7,896 bases of DNA from CAXQZM01 sp964228455 (GCA_964228455.1 CAXQZM010000061.1:1-7896), one strand, 5' to 3'; shown: positions 1 to 6,896, counted from the stretch's first letter. Program-made: numbers and translations. The notes: generated by a model from the letters alone, not told the origin.

Positions 1-948
1 AGTTCAGGTGGCACACCATCAGCATCTGATTACTCCGAACTCGTATCAAACTATGGAAAGTTACTTCGCACAACTCGGAAGATAATCAAACTTAGCGATA
101 AAAACGAGCAACGTCTAAACGAACTCAAGGAAGAAGCCCAAGAGACCAACGCTCAACTCGAAGGGATGTCGGCTCAGCTATCAAAGTTTCTGTCTCCACA
201 GCTCTACAATTCGATTTTTTCGGGCTCGCAAGAAACAGCCGCTCGCGTAAGCAAACGCAAAAAACTGACTGTCTTTTTTTCCGATCTCTGTGGCTTTACA
301 GACTTTGTCGAGAATATGGAGTCGGAAGATGTTACAGATTTATTGAATCTGTACCTCGAGACTATGACGAATATAGCGCTTAGATATGGTGCAACCATCG
401 ACAAATACATCGGAGATGGAATTATGCTCTTCTTTGGTGACCCAGAGTCTGATGGCATAAAAGAAGACGCCTCAAAATGTGTACGAATGGCCTTAGAAAT
501 GTTCCAGGAGTTGGATAACCTCTCTGATCAGTGGGTTAAGTATGGCCTAAAGGATCAATTGCAAATGCGCATAGGCATAGATACGGGCTTTGCGACCGTG
601 GGAAACTTCGGATGTGAATCGAGACTTGACTACACAGCAATTGGCGCGGCGGTAAATAGAGCCTCTCGCCTAGAATCTGCAGCAGAAAACGGCTCAATCT
701 TGATTTCTGAAGATACCTATAACTTGGTAAAAGAAGACATCGAAGCAGATGAGCTACCCCCAATACACTTAAAAGGAATTGGTGAGTACAGAGCGCGTCG
801 GGTAATCCGAGCTATTGATTCAAGATCCGTCAACCTAAAATTGGGCGGCAGGTCGTTCACCATGAATCTAGAGTCCATGACAGACGATCAAATAGAAGCT
901 ACGCGACGGAGCGCCGAATATCTGCTAGAGGAACTGAAAAAAGCCTAG
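1..948 (+). CDS. Class III adenylate cyclase with N-terminal coiled coil (5' partial)
   Basis: Makes cAMP from ATP, by family. The frame is open from base 1, so the start lies outside the window; the first in-frame ATG (166) has GAAGGG directly abutting it and would cut the helix, so it is probably internal. Counting codons from base 1, residues 18-60 are a charged helix (YGKLLRTTRKIIKLSDKNEQ, then LNELKEEA) typical of signalling coiled coils. The cyclase domain spans about 85-275. Metal aspartates are D95 (FFSDLCGFT) and D139 (YIGDG). The adenine-selecting pair is K135 and T212 (DYTAIG). The transition-state pair is N219 and R223 (VNRASR). All catalytic positions are present, so a working homodimer is expected. 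A 40-residue helical tail follows. No membrane segment is visible in this part. It converges with siaB, 41 bp away. A guanylate cyclase is less likely because of the K/T pair. Confidence 0.93.
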   Translation, partial: SSGGTPSASDYSELVSNYGKLLRTTRKIIKLSDKNEQRLNELKEEAQETNAQLEGMSAQLSKFLSPQLYNSIFSGSQETAARVSKRKKLTVFFSDLCGFTDFVENMESEDVTDLLNLYLETMTNIALRYGATIDKYIGDGIMLFFGDPESDGIKEDASKCVRMALEMFQELDNLSDQWVKYGLKDQLQMRIGIDTGFATVGNFGCESRLDYTAIGAAVNRASRLESAAENGSILISEDTYNLVKEDIEADELPPIHLKGIGEYRARRVIRAIDSRSVNLKLGGRSFTMNLESMTDDQIEATRRSAEYLLEELKKA

Positions 949-975
949 GGGCTGATCGGCAATATTGTTATCAAA

Positions 976-990
976 ACTCTAAAAAAGAGT
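976..990 (-). terminator. Weak hairpin between convergent genes
   Basis: ACTCT (976-980) and AGAGT (986-990) form a 5-bp stem with a 5-nt loop in the 41-bp gap between the cyclase and siaB stops. Read leftward the stem is followed by TTTTGATAAC, a short U-tract. The stem is AT-rich and short, so termination is only possible, not clear. No other terminator is visible here. Confidence 0.3.
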
Positions 991-1523
991 CACTCTACCC
1001 AGCCTCTATAAACGAACATTGGATTATCCTCGGAGTCATTAAAATCAAACTCGAAGCGTTTGACGCGACGCGCCATTTCTATAAAGCCCAAGCCGGCACC
1101 CTTTGAGTCCTCTGGGGGACCATCTTTTAACCGTTGCCGATAAAGCTTACGCAGATCTTTTTGGTCTTTAAGACTTAGTTCGAGCAGAGTCTTTTCAAGG
1201 GCGCTTTTTTGGGTAGAAGAGATCTGGTTCACGGCTTCAATTAAAAATGTATCGTCAATATAACTAATGGCAATGGTTCCAACACTATCACCCGCAGCCC
1301 TGGTTTTCTGTGAGGAATACCGAATGATGTTCTGCGCCTGTTCAATAAAGACCCCAAAAACTCGATTAGCAATAGCTTCTGGAGTTTCGTTCTCAGTGAG
1401 TTGATGCCTAACTGGATTGGATATTGTAGTTAACAACTCTTCCGTCAGCGGACCCGAGTAACAAAACAGCGTTTTTCGTCGCTGCATGAATTCATGAAGG
1501 CCCACAGTGTCAAGATTTGTCAT
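990..1523 (-). CDS. siaB: SiaB-type protein kinase (GHKL-like)
   Basis: 177 aa, close to the usual family length. By family it is a small GHKL-fold kinase that phosphorylates the SiaC partner, opposing SiaA. An N-box-like helix is at residues 58-70 (E61 and N65 in FIEQAQNIIRYS), a beta strand with YIDD at 88-91, and the glycine-rich ATP lid SKGAGLGFIEMARR at 140-153. There is no sensor or membrane segment, so it is cytoplasmic. ATG 1523 is preceded by GGGGGTAGGTAATAAAC, giving a plausible ribosome site. It is last in the operon, 64 bp after siaC. In Pseudomonas the order is siaA-siaB-siaC; here siaB follows siaC. An RsbW/SpoIIAB-type anti-sigma kinase is the broader alternative, but the SiaC neighbour argues for SiaB. 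Confidence 0.85.
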   Translation of the reverse strand: MTNLDTVGLHEFMQRRKTLFCYSGPLTEELLTTISNPVRHQLTENETPEAIANRVFGVFIEQAQNIIRYSSQKTRAAGDSVGTIAISYIDDTFLIEAVNQISSTQKSALEKTLLELSLKDQKDLRKLYRQRLKDGPPEDSKGAGLGFIEMARRVKRFEFDFNDSEDNPMFVYRGWVE

Positions 1524-1587
1524 GTTTATTACCTACCCCCTCTTCCGACGAATTAAGTGGTGAATCAGAATCAATTAGTGTCCTGGT

Positions 1588-1962
1588 TTATGCGTCTGCA
1601 GGCTCCGCCTCCACTAGGTTATAGGTGCAGTTCTCAATGTCTTCCTCAAAATCCTCGCCAGCCTCTTGCATCGTGTCGTCCTCGGCCCTGTAGCGCCAAT
1701 TAACAACGATACTGACCCCCTCATCTGCTTTGTCATCAAGGAATTCAAAGAAATCAAAAAGGAACTTTGCGGACGAGCTATTGAAGTAGTAAAGCTCGAT
1801 ATCAACATCAAATGAGTCTTGTGTTCCAACACAATCCTCGAGCGCTGCCAATACGGGTTGCGACCACTCAGAAATATTTTCTGGGTAGCACTCTCCAACA
1901 ATAAGGCAGTGCGAGTTGCTCATTTCCACTAGGGGTGTGCGTTGCGTTTTTTCAAACCTCAT
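1588..1962 (-). CDS. siaC: SiaC-type regulatory phosphoprotein (DUF1987)
   Basis: 124 aa, full family length. In Pseudomonas, unphosphorylated SiaC binds and activates the cyclase SiaD; SiaB phosphorylates it on a threonine and SiaA removes the phosphate. Visible family marks are the N-terminal TQRTP (6-10), GECYPEN (23-29), the strand plus switch loop YYFNSSSAKFLFDFFEFLDD (58-77) and an acidic tail. The phosphoacceptor position, threonine in the Pseudomonas NTSS motif, appears to be S62 here. The start at 1962 overlaps the siaA stop in ATGA, implying translational coupling; GGAG lies about 10 nt upstream. A second ATG at codon 14 would delete the TP motif, so it is disfavoured. No diguanylate cyclase is visible nearby; the likely partner is the convergent adenylate cyclase. 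Confidence 0.88.
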   Translation of the reverse strand: MRFEKTQRTPLVEMSNSHCLIVGECYPENISEWSQPVLAALEDCVGTQDSFDVDIELYYFNSSSAKFLFDFFEFLDDKADEGVSIVVNWRYRAEDDTMQEAGEDFEEDIENCTYNLVEAEPADA

Positions 1963-4229
1963 CCTTTCGATTCTCCACTAATCGCTAAGTTTTCAGTCGC
2001 TTGGTTCGGGTCTTCCAGAGAGAAGGCGAGTAAAGTTAAATCATCCCGTAATGGCGCATTACCTCGATACAAATCAACACTAGAAATGATCTCTTTTACA
2101 ATATTACTCGGAGTAGCATTCTTTGAATCTCTGAGTATTCGAAGAACCCTACGTCTTCCAAAGGCCACGGGCCTCTCGTCGGGACTCATAACATCGGTAA
2201 TTCCATCCGTGAGCATTACAAAAGCACCGGTCGGGCTTTTAACGTAGTGCGTAGAGTATTGGAACCCATCTGGAATTCTACTCGAACCCACTGACTTCCT
2301 GTCACCTCCAACCTCACTGGCGTCTTGGCCATCAACGTTAAACAAAGATGCTTTTGCTCCAGCGAACTCAAGGGTTCTGGATTCTCTTCTGTAAATACAA
2401 ACTCCCCCATCGAAGCCTTCTTCACTTGTGTTGCTCTGATCGGCCCTACTTAACGTCGCACGGAGAAGCGCATTTACCTCAGATAGATACTCTCCTGCTG
2501 TTTGGTCCCCGTCCTCGCGAATAGCCTTATCCAAGTGACTGCGAGCTATGATTGAAAGAAAAGCGCCCGGTACACCATGACCAGTGCAATCAACAACAGC
2601 AATGTATACTCTGTCAGGAAAATCTTTGATGAAATAAATATCCCCGCCAACCAAGTCACGGGGTCTCCACTCGACCTCTATATCGATATCACCAGGAAAT
2701 GACTTTGGTAGGAGGGTTTTCTGAAGCTTAGCTGCGTAGCGAATCGAGCTACTTATCTCATCACGCGCTACCACCAACTCCTGAGTTCTGGCGTCGATCA
2801 GTGTGGAAACTTCCTCAGACATTTTTGAGAACGCTCGTGACATCATTTCAATCGATGCCTGTTCTTTATCCTCGTCGTTGCCAGATGATAGCTTGTCCCT
2901 CATGTCCATTATTTCTTGGACGAGCAGATCTCGCGCCGTACCCTCAAGCTGCTGCGACAGCACAGACATCTTCTCAAACATAATGCTATCGCGCTCATCC
3001 CGGCGTCGAGCGCGCTCTTTTCTCTGAGACTCAGCCTCGATTCGATGCTCTCGGTACTCTTCTATCGACCGCTGCAGCCTACTCACCTCGTCATTGTCAG
3101 ACGTGAATAATGTGTAGTCGTTCTCGTCGGTTTTCTCTAGCTCTCCCCTTTCAATTTTTTCCAGCGCTACAATCGAGCTATTGATTCGATTGAACGAAAC
3201 TGTCGTTATGAAAAAAACCACCAACAGAATTGTCCCACCAACCAGAGCAAATGAAAGCTGATTTTGAAAACTGGACTGTTCAAGGGCCTCGATCAGTTCC
3301 GCCTGATCATCAAATATCAGAAGCCGGACCTCGCTTGCCCTTGTCTCACGACTAAAGGGTATTGAGGACACTCTATGCTTCAACTCGGGCACAATGGCGC
3401 TGTAAGTATATCCCTCGGCGCGAGACGCGCTGAGATCAGATTCGATTAATCCACTCAAACCCTCAGGCAATTCTTCTTCGTAATAGTCATAAACCGTGAT
3501 CACATCGTCCTGTAGCGCGATCGCTGTCTCAATCTCGAAGTTTTCTGCAAACATTTCGAGACCATCGACAATGTTGATTCCTAAAATAATCATACCAACG
3601 GTTTGTGACTCCCCAGATTGATCGTCTGCTGGCATTTCAAGGCCAAAAGCCATCGTGTCATTTACAGATACTGGAAGCTCGCCCGCAGTATCTGTTATCA
3701 AAGAAATCCTTCGCGTTGAGCCTCGTCCTACGGCGGACAACAACTCGTCAAATTCATCTAAGTAGTCAGGACTTGCATCCTCTGAGCACGGATCTGCACC
3801 CACCAAATATAAGCTCGAGTTGCAGTAATAACGCTGCCCATTGACAGCATAAGCGGTTACGAATGTTATAGACTCGTTATCAATTGCATCCAGAAACACT
3901 TCATCTAAAAAATCGCTTACTGACTGCTCATCCCCATCCCGAAACGCTGCGTGAAGTGGGTTCGTGTCTCCATCCGTGTAGGGGTCTTTTTCAAAGTCCC
4001 AGAAATCGATATTTGAGAAAGAGCCGTCAGTGGGGTCGTAGACTTCAAGGTTATTTACATAACCACCATCAAGGCTTCCGAACCAGGCCGAAGTGTATGA
4101 AGTTATGGATGCCTCTGCGTTGTAGCTAGCATTTGCATTGCTTAACTGTTGGTTGGAATAAAAACTGGCACCGAACAGCAGCAGAATACCGCCAACTAAT
4201 ATCAATAGTAAGCGCGCTTTAATCGTCAC
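1959..4229 (-). CDS. siaA: SiaA-type membrane PP2C phosphatase with periplasmic sensor and HAMP
   Basis: 756 aa. By family it is a Mn/Mg-dependent Ser/Thr phosphatase that dephosphorylates SiaC in response to an external signal. Layout: TM1 at about 6-24; a large periplasmic sensor at 25-325, dCache-like in size and position, with two cysteines (C136, C148) that could pair; TM2 326-345; HAMP about 346-398; a charged helical linker 400-500; a SpoIIE/PP2C domain about 505-740. Metal ligands are visible as D530 (DLVGGDIYF), D547 (VVDCTGHGVPGAF), D675 (MLTDGITD) and D729/D730 (RDDLTLLAF), so the enzyme looks intact. The start is GTG at 4229, chosen because AAGGAG sits 8 nt upstream. It follows the TonB-C gene by 53 bp and overlaps siaC by 4 bp. 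The ligand cannot be inferred. Confidence 0.92.
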   Translation of the reverse strand: MTIKARLLLILVGGILLLFGASFYSNQQLSNANASYNAEASITSYTSAWFGSLDGGYVNNLEVYDPTDGSFSNIDFWDFEKDPYTDGDTNPLHAAFRDGDEQSVSDFLDEVFLDAIDNESITFVTAYAVNGQRYYCNSSLYLVGADPCSEDASPDYLDEFDELLSAVGRGSTRRISLITDTAGELPVSVNDTMAFGLEMPADDQSGESQTVGMIILGINIVDGLEMFAENFEIETAIALQDDVITVYDYYEEELPEGLSGLIESDLSASRAEGYTYSAIVPELKHRVSSIPFSRETRASEVRLLIFDDQAELIEALEQSSFQNQLSFALVGGTILLVVFFITTVSFNRINSSIVALEKIERGELEKTDENDYTLFTSDNDEVSRLQRSIEEYREHRIEAESQRKERARRRDERDSIMFEKMSVLSQQLEGTARDLLVQEIMDMRDKLSSGNDEDKEQASIEMMSRAFSKMSEEVSTLIDARTQELVVARDEISSSIRYAAKLQKTLLPKSFPGDIDIEVEWRPRDLVGGDIYFIKDFPDRVYIAVVDCTGHGVPGAFLSIIARSHLDKAIREDGDQTAGEYLSEVNALLRATLSRADQSNTSEEGFDGGVCIYRRESRTLEFAGAKASLFNVDGQDASEVGGDRKSVGSSRIPDGFQYSTHYVKSPTGAFVMLTDGITDVMSPDERPVAFGRRRVLRILRDSKNATPSNIVKEIISSVDLYRGNAPLRDDLTLLAFSLEDPNQATENLAISGESKG

Positions 4230-4282
4230 CGGCTCGTCTCCTTAGAGGATTTCTTTTACACATTTGTCTATCTCGAGACCCA

Positions 4283-4666
4283 TCACAGTGCGAAACTTAT
4301 CGTCATTGACACTCCGGTCAATTCCACCACCTCACCATTTTCCTCTGGAACGTCAAATCGAATGCCTTTGACCAACTTGGTAGCCGACTTGTCGAACATA
4401 CGCTTGGGCTGACTATCCTCAACCACGATATTCCAGGGCCTGCCGTTCTCTGAAATGTCAAACCCAACCTTTACAAAACCCTCAACGCCCAGGCGCATTG
4501 CTCTGCGTGGATATTCGAGAGCAGGCGTACGTTTTATTGAGACCTTCACTTCCGTGCCTGAAGGAGACGTACCGGTCACGAACTGTTGCGCCCATGAGGA
4601 TGGTGACACTAGCACCGTCATCGCCACCGCCAAACCAAGAACTGAATTCACAAGTTTTCTTTTCAT
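4283..4666 (-). CDS. Secreted TonB C-terminal-domain protein
   Basis: 127 aa. Residues 1-26 form a Sec signal peptide (MKRK start, hydrophobic core, SSWA before QQ). Residues 48-126 match the TonB_C fold: EYPRRAMRLGVEGFVKVGFD, then ISENGRP, then FDKSATKLVKG. It lacks the proline-rich spacer and retained N-terminal anchor of true TonB, so it is probably a free periplasmic single-domain relative, not an energy transducer. AGGGG lies 9 nt before ATG 4666. It heads the operon with siaA, and its periplasmic location would allow contact with the SiaA sensor domain; that partnership is inference. The alternative is a stand-alone envelope protein merely co-transcribed with siaACB. Confidence 0.82.
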   Translation of the reverse strand: MKRKLVNSVLGLAVAMTVLVSPSSWAQQFVTGTSPSGTEVKVSIKRTPALEYPRRAMRLGVEGFVKVGFDISENGRPWNIVVEDSQPKRMFDKSATKLVKGIRFDVPEENGEVVELTGVSMTISFAL

Positions 4667-4721
4667 AAAAGCTGACCCCTAAGCAGCCGTTTACTTGAAG
4701 CTATCGGTTGTTCTTTACATT

Positions 4722-4750
4722 TTTATGATGCTCGCGACCCACAATGACAA
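4722..4750 (-). promoter_or_regulatory. Candidate sigma70 promoter for the TonB-C/siaACB operon
   Basis: On the minus strand TTGTCA (4750-4745, 5/6 to consensus) is separated by 17 bp from CATAAA (4727-4722, 4/6). Transcription would begin near 4715, giving a leader of about 50 nt before ATG 4666. A competing -35 (TTGACT, 4768-4763) lacks a good -10. Confidence 0.42.
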
Positions 4751-4830
4751 TCTAATAAATAAAGTCAAGGGCCGCGGTCACCCTAATTTAACAAAGCATT
4801 ATCTATTAATGCTATTCACCCATGCGTTTA

Positions 4831-4848
4831 ATTTGAGTTTAGTCAAAT
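4831..4848. promoter_or_regulatory. Inverted repeat resembling an FNR/CRP-family site
   Basis: ATTTGA and TCAAAT are 6-bp arms flanking GTTTAG. The core TTGA-N6-TCAA has the spacing of FNR/Anr sites (TTGAT-N4-ATCAA), but both inner consensus bases are replaced by G. It lies in the divergent region and could serve either operon. The match could be chance in AT-rich DNA. Confidence 0.28.
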
Positions 4849-5063
4849 AAAGCGGTGAGCCGCAAAACGTTTACTCGAGCAATTTCCAAAAATCGAGACT
4901 TATGAACAGGCTGCATCGCTTTAAATAAATAAGTACTGCTCTTTATTTCGAGACAAAAAAGCTTGCATCAATGCCGTGTCGTGCTTTACTCCCCGGAGTT
5001 CCCTTGCAAGTAACGTGATAGCCTAAATTCCAAAGTCTGCCGAAGCCACAAAAAGGATTTCTC

Positions 5064-5867
5064 GTGTCAAGAATTACCTCAGCACCATCCGCCAACAACC
5101 CAAAACTAACTGAATTAACCATACCCGCCGGAGCTACTTTGTTTGAACAGGGAGACAGAGCGAGCTCAGTATTCGTTATTCTTGAAGGTGAGATGGGTAT
5201 CTACGTATCAGGCGGGTCGACGTTGATTGCAAGCTTGTCCAAGGGAGCATCTTTCGGGGAGCAGGCAGTGGTTGGGACTAAGCATCGCATGGCAACAGCG
5301 AAGGCAATAGATGATTCCAAGTGCCTTGAAATACCAGCAAATATGTTGGCCAGTGAGATCGACAGCGCCTCTCCCAAACTCAAGAGCGCTTTTGATGCGC
5401 TAACTTTGCAGCTGCTTCAAAAGAATTTTGTGACAGAGATGATAGAAAACTCTATAAGTCAGGCCGAGTTTAACCTTGAGCCAAATTCTCCTGGAGCACT
5501 TGCGCTTCAGGCCCTACAGGGTAACAGAGCATTGAACTCGGTTTATTTATCAGATAATGGAACCCTGAGTGACATCTTGAAAACTGGCAGGGGCGTAGTG
5601 ATCACCGATGGAGAGGTAGCAGTAAGAAAGAGTGGGTCTACCGTCATACTGCGGCGCGGCGGCATCTTGGGATTGGCCGAGGCCATTGCTGATGTCCCTG
5701 CAAACGAAGCCTTTGAGCTCCGTGGTTCGGCCAACGCCTTATCAATCGATGGTGATGCCGCATATCAAGCATTTTCGCAGTTGAGTCCTGGTCTCAAAGG
5801 AGTCGTAAAGGGCCTGATAAAGAGGGCGCTGGGTGACGGTCATCAAACATCAGGTAGGGTAAGTTAA
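5064..5867 (+). CDS. Tandem cyclic-nucleotide-binding domain protein
   Basis: 267 aa, cytoplasmic, no signal or membrane segment. The first CNB domain (about 15-115) has the roll hallmarks GATLFEQGD (23-31), ILEGEMGIYV (39-48) and a complete phosphate-binding cassette FGEQAVVGTKHRMAT (64-78), with E66 for the ribose and R75 for the phosphate. cAMP or cGMP binding is therefore expected. Residues 104-135 are helical. A second CNB-like fold (about 160-250) keeps TDGEVAVRKSG and RRGGILGLAEAIA, but lacks the Arg-x-Ala-Ser/Thr of a working cassette and is probably structural. There is no helix-turn-helix, so it is not a CRP-type regulator; how it passes on the signal is unknown. The start is GTG 5064, with AAAAGGA six bases upstream. 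It lies beside a Sia switch and an adenylate cyclase, suggesting it is a cAMP receptor for that pathway. Confidence 0.85.
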   Translation: MSRITSAPSANNPKLTELTIPAGATLFEQGDRASSVFVILEGEMGIYVSGGSTLIASLSKGASFGEQAVVGTKHRMATAKAIDDSKCLEIPANMLASEIDSASPKLKSAFDALTLQLLQKNFVTEMIENSISQAEFNLEPNSPGALALQALQGNRALNSVYLSDNGTLSDILKTGRGVVITDGEVAVRKSGSTVILRRGGILGLAEAIADVPANEAFELRGSANALSIDGDAAYQAFSQLSPGLKGVVKGLIKRALGDGHQTSGRVS

Positions 5868-5927
5868 GTCACTCTGTTTTTCGGCCTATTTGAAGAATCT
5901 ACGACTTCATAATTTTTGGCTTCTCAT

Positions 5928-5947
5928 CGCTAGCCAGCGTTTTTTTT
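5928..5947 (+). terminator. Short hairpin plus T8
   Basis: CGCT-AGCC-AGCG gives a 4-bp GC stem with a tetraloop, followed at once by eight T (5940-5947), 60 bp after the CNB gene stop. The U-tract is strong but the stem is short. The rest of 5868-6031 shows no gene; it carries A-rich runs and distant TTGGCGC/GCGCCAA arms. Confidence 0.4.
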
Positions 5948-6031
5948 GGCGCAACCCAGAAAGAAAAAACAGACCTGAAAAAGAAAAGTCCTAACTTCAC
6001 TCTTTGAGGGAAACCTGCGGCGCCAACTGAC

Positions 6032-6484
6032 TTATTGTGGCTCCTTAATTTGTTGGGCGTAGTGGCGGGCCAAGTTAATAGCATCGTACATTGCAAAATC
6101 GCTCCAATCTTGAACGTTATTCGCTATGTATATCAGATCCGTTTTAGAGCACCGCAGTGCGTTTCTCCTTAGCCATTCTGTCGCAATAAATTCCCTGCCA
6201 GTGCCACGAGCTAATATTCCTTTCAACTCTAGTGGCTGGCAGCCTTTCCTCAAACCAGACCACTGACGTTGAGTTGACGAAATCATCTCCTCTTGAATTG
6301 TCGAATAAGACCTTCGCTCTTTTGGTAGTTCGATTCTGAAATTAATCAGATTATCAGCCTCCTGTCTAGCCGATGGGGACTCCGGTTCAGGAGCCAAAAC
6401 GCCCCAGCTATATATGAAAAAAGACGCAGCGAGCGCTAGCACTCTCACGTAGTTACCCGATATCTGCTGTGTTAGCCACAGCAT
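6032..6484 (-). CDS. Membrane-anchored or secreted protein of unknown function
   Basis: 150 aa, family not recognised. One hydrophobic segment (about 13-31, YVRVLALAASFFIYSWGVLA) is followed by a proline-rich stretch (APEPESPS) and a soluble, charged domain with two cysteines (C82, C112) that could form a disulfide if exported. ATG 6484 has no clear ribosome site. A GTG at codon 13 (6448) would leave a compact signal peptide and has GGGTAA about 6 nt upstream, so the true start is uncertain. It lies 41 bp downstream of the small secreted-peptide gene and probably shares its transcript. The helical C-terminal half (LRRNALRCSKTD to ARHYAQQIK) matches nothing I know. Confidence 0.62.
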   Translation of the reverse strand: MLWLTQQISGNYVRVLALAASFFIYSWGVLAPEPESPSARQEADNLINFRIELPKERRSYSTIQEEMISSTQRQWSGLRKGCQPLELKGILARGTGREFIATEWLRRNALRCSKTDLIYIANNVQDWSDFAMYDAINLARHYAQQIKEPQ

Positions 6485-6525
6485 AATTCGCGGAACTAAC
6501 TACAACAACAATTGAACTTGGAGGC

Positions 6526-6681
6526 TCAATCAAAAAGGTCGTCAATCGTTCTACCATCTTGATAGTTGTATACCCAAAGCTCTAGGGTGGACGAACTTGG
6601 TACTTCATGATGATCAGCGTTAGCGAGGGGCGCTAGGAATAGAATCGTCAAAGCCAAACCAGTATTTCTAATCTTTTTCAC
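6526..6681 (-). CDS. Small secreted peptide, 51 aa
   Basis: A short gene below usual length cut-offs. The start is GTG 6681, seven bases after a strong AAGGAG (minus strand GGAAGGAGCAGCAGA). Residues 1-22 form a clean Sec signal peptide (MKKIRNTGLALTILFLAPLA, then NA before DHHE). The mature part is about 29 residues: DHHEVPSSST, then LELWVYNYQDGRTIDDLFD and a TGA stop. The motif W-x-Y-N-Y-x-D-G-R-T-x-D-D-L recalls the opening repeat of some longer exported gammaproteobacterial proteins, so this may be a C-terminally truncated relative, but the other two frames downstream show no clear continuation. It lies 41 bp upstream of the 150-aa gene. The strong ribosome site plus signal peptide make it real; its function is unknown. 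Confidence 0.68.
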   Translation of the reverse strand: MKKIRNTGLALTILFLAPLANADHHEVPSSSTLELWVYNYQDGRTIDDLFD

Positions 6682-6802
6682 TCTGCTGCTCCTTCCATTA
6701 GGTTAAAGGGCTGGATCCCCTACCGCGTCGCGCAGTAAGTCCTGCGTCACAGGCAAACATAAGCCAGGAAGTTTAAAAGCACACAAAAATATCTAGTGCG
6801 GG

Positions 6803-6831
6803 ATTATGTGAAGCTCTGAATCTAGTGTCCG
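6803..6831 (-). promoter_or_regulatory. Candidate promoter for the small secreted-peptide operon
   Basis: Minus strand CGGACA (6831-6826, 4/6) and CATAAT (6808-6803, 5/6) are separated by 17 bp. Initiation near 6796 would give a leader of about 115 nt before GTG 6681. The -35 is mediocre, and nothing else between 6682 and 6877 is recognisable. Confidence 0.33.
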
Positions 6832-6877
6832 CGACTTAATTTCCAGGGAGCTGTTTGGGTAAACGGCCAATGAACGA

Positions 6878-6896
6878 AACTCTTTACCGGAGAGTT
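6878..6896 (-). terminator. Hairpin at the stop of the two-helix membrane protein gene
   Basis: AACTCT (6878-6883) and AGAGTT (6891-6896) pair over a 7-nt interval, with one further G-U pair possible. Read leftward the stem starts inside the TAA stop and is followed by TTCGTT, a poor U-tract. It may be a weak terminator or a 3'-end stabilising hairpin. Confidence 0.33.

Larger units (their letters stand above)
4667..5063. other. Divergent intergenic region
   Basis: 397 bp between the leftward sia operon and the rightward CNB gene. It contains the candidate leftward promoter, an FNR/CRP-family-like inverted repeat at 4831-4848, and a small GCGG/CCGC hairpin near 4852-4863. I found no convincing rightward -35/-10 pair; TTGCAT (4963) and TTTACT (4985) are weak. 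No gene is visible in it. Confidence 0.6.

Noticed and set aside
166..204. ATG 166 as the true start of the adenylate cyclase
   Set aside because: The frame is open to base 1, the upstream codons encode a coherent coiled coil, and the purine run abuts the ATG with no spacing.
4852..4863. GCGG-TGAG-CCGC hairpin followed leftward by TTTATTT
   Set aside because: Only a 4-bp stem, and no leftward gene ends there for it to terminate.
5945..6026. TTGGCGC and GCGCCAA inverted arms about 70 bp apart
   Set aside because: Seven-base arms with a long loop are easily expected by chance; no mobile-element features lie between them.
5899..6096. 65-codon leftward frame overlapping the end of the 150-aa gene
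   Set aside because: It overlaps a more plausible gene in another frame and has no ribosome site or recognisable features.
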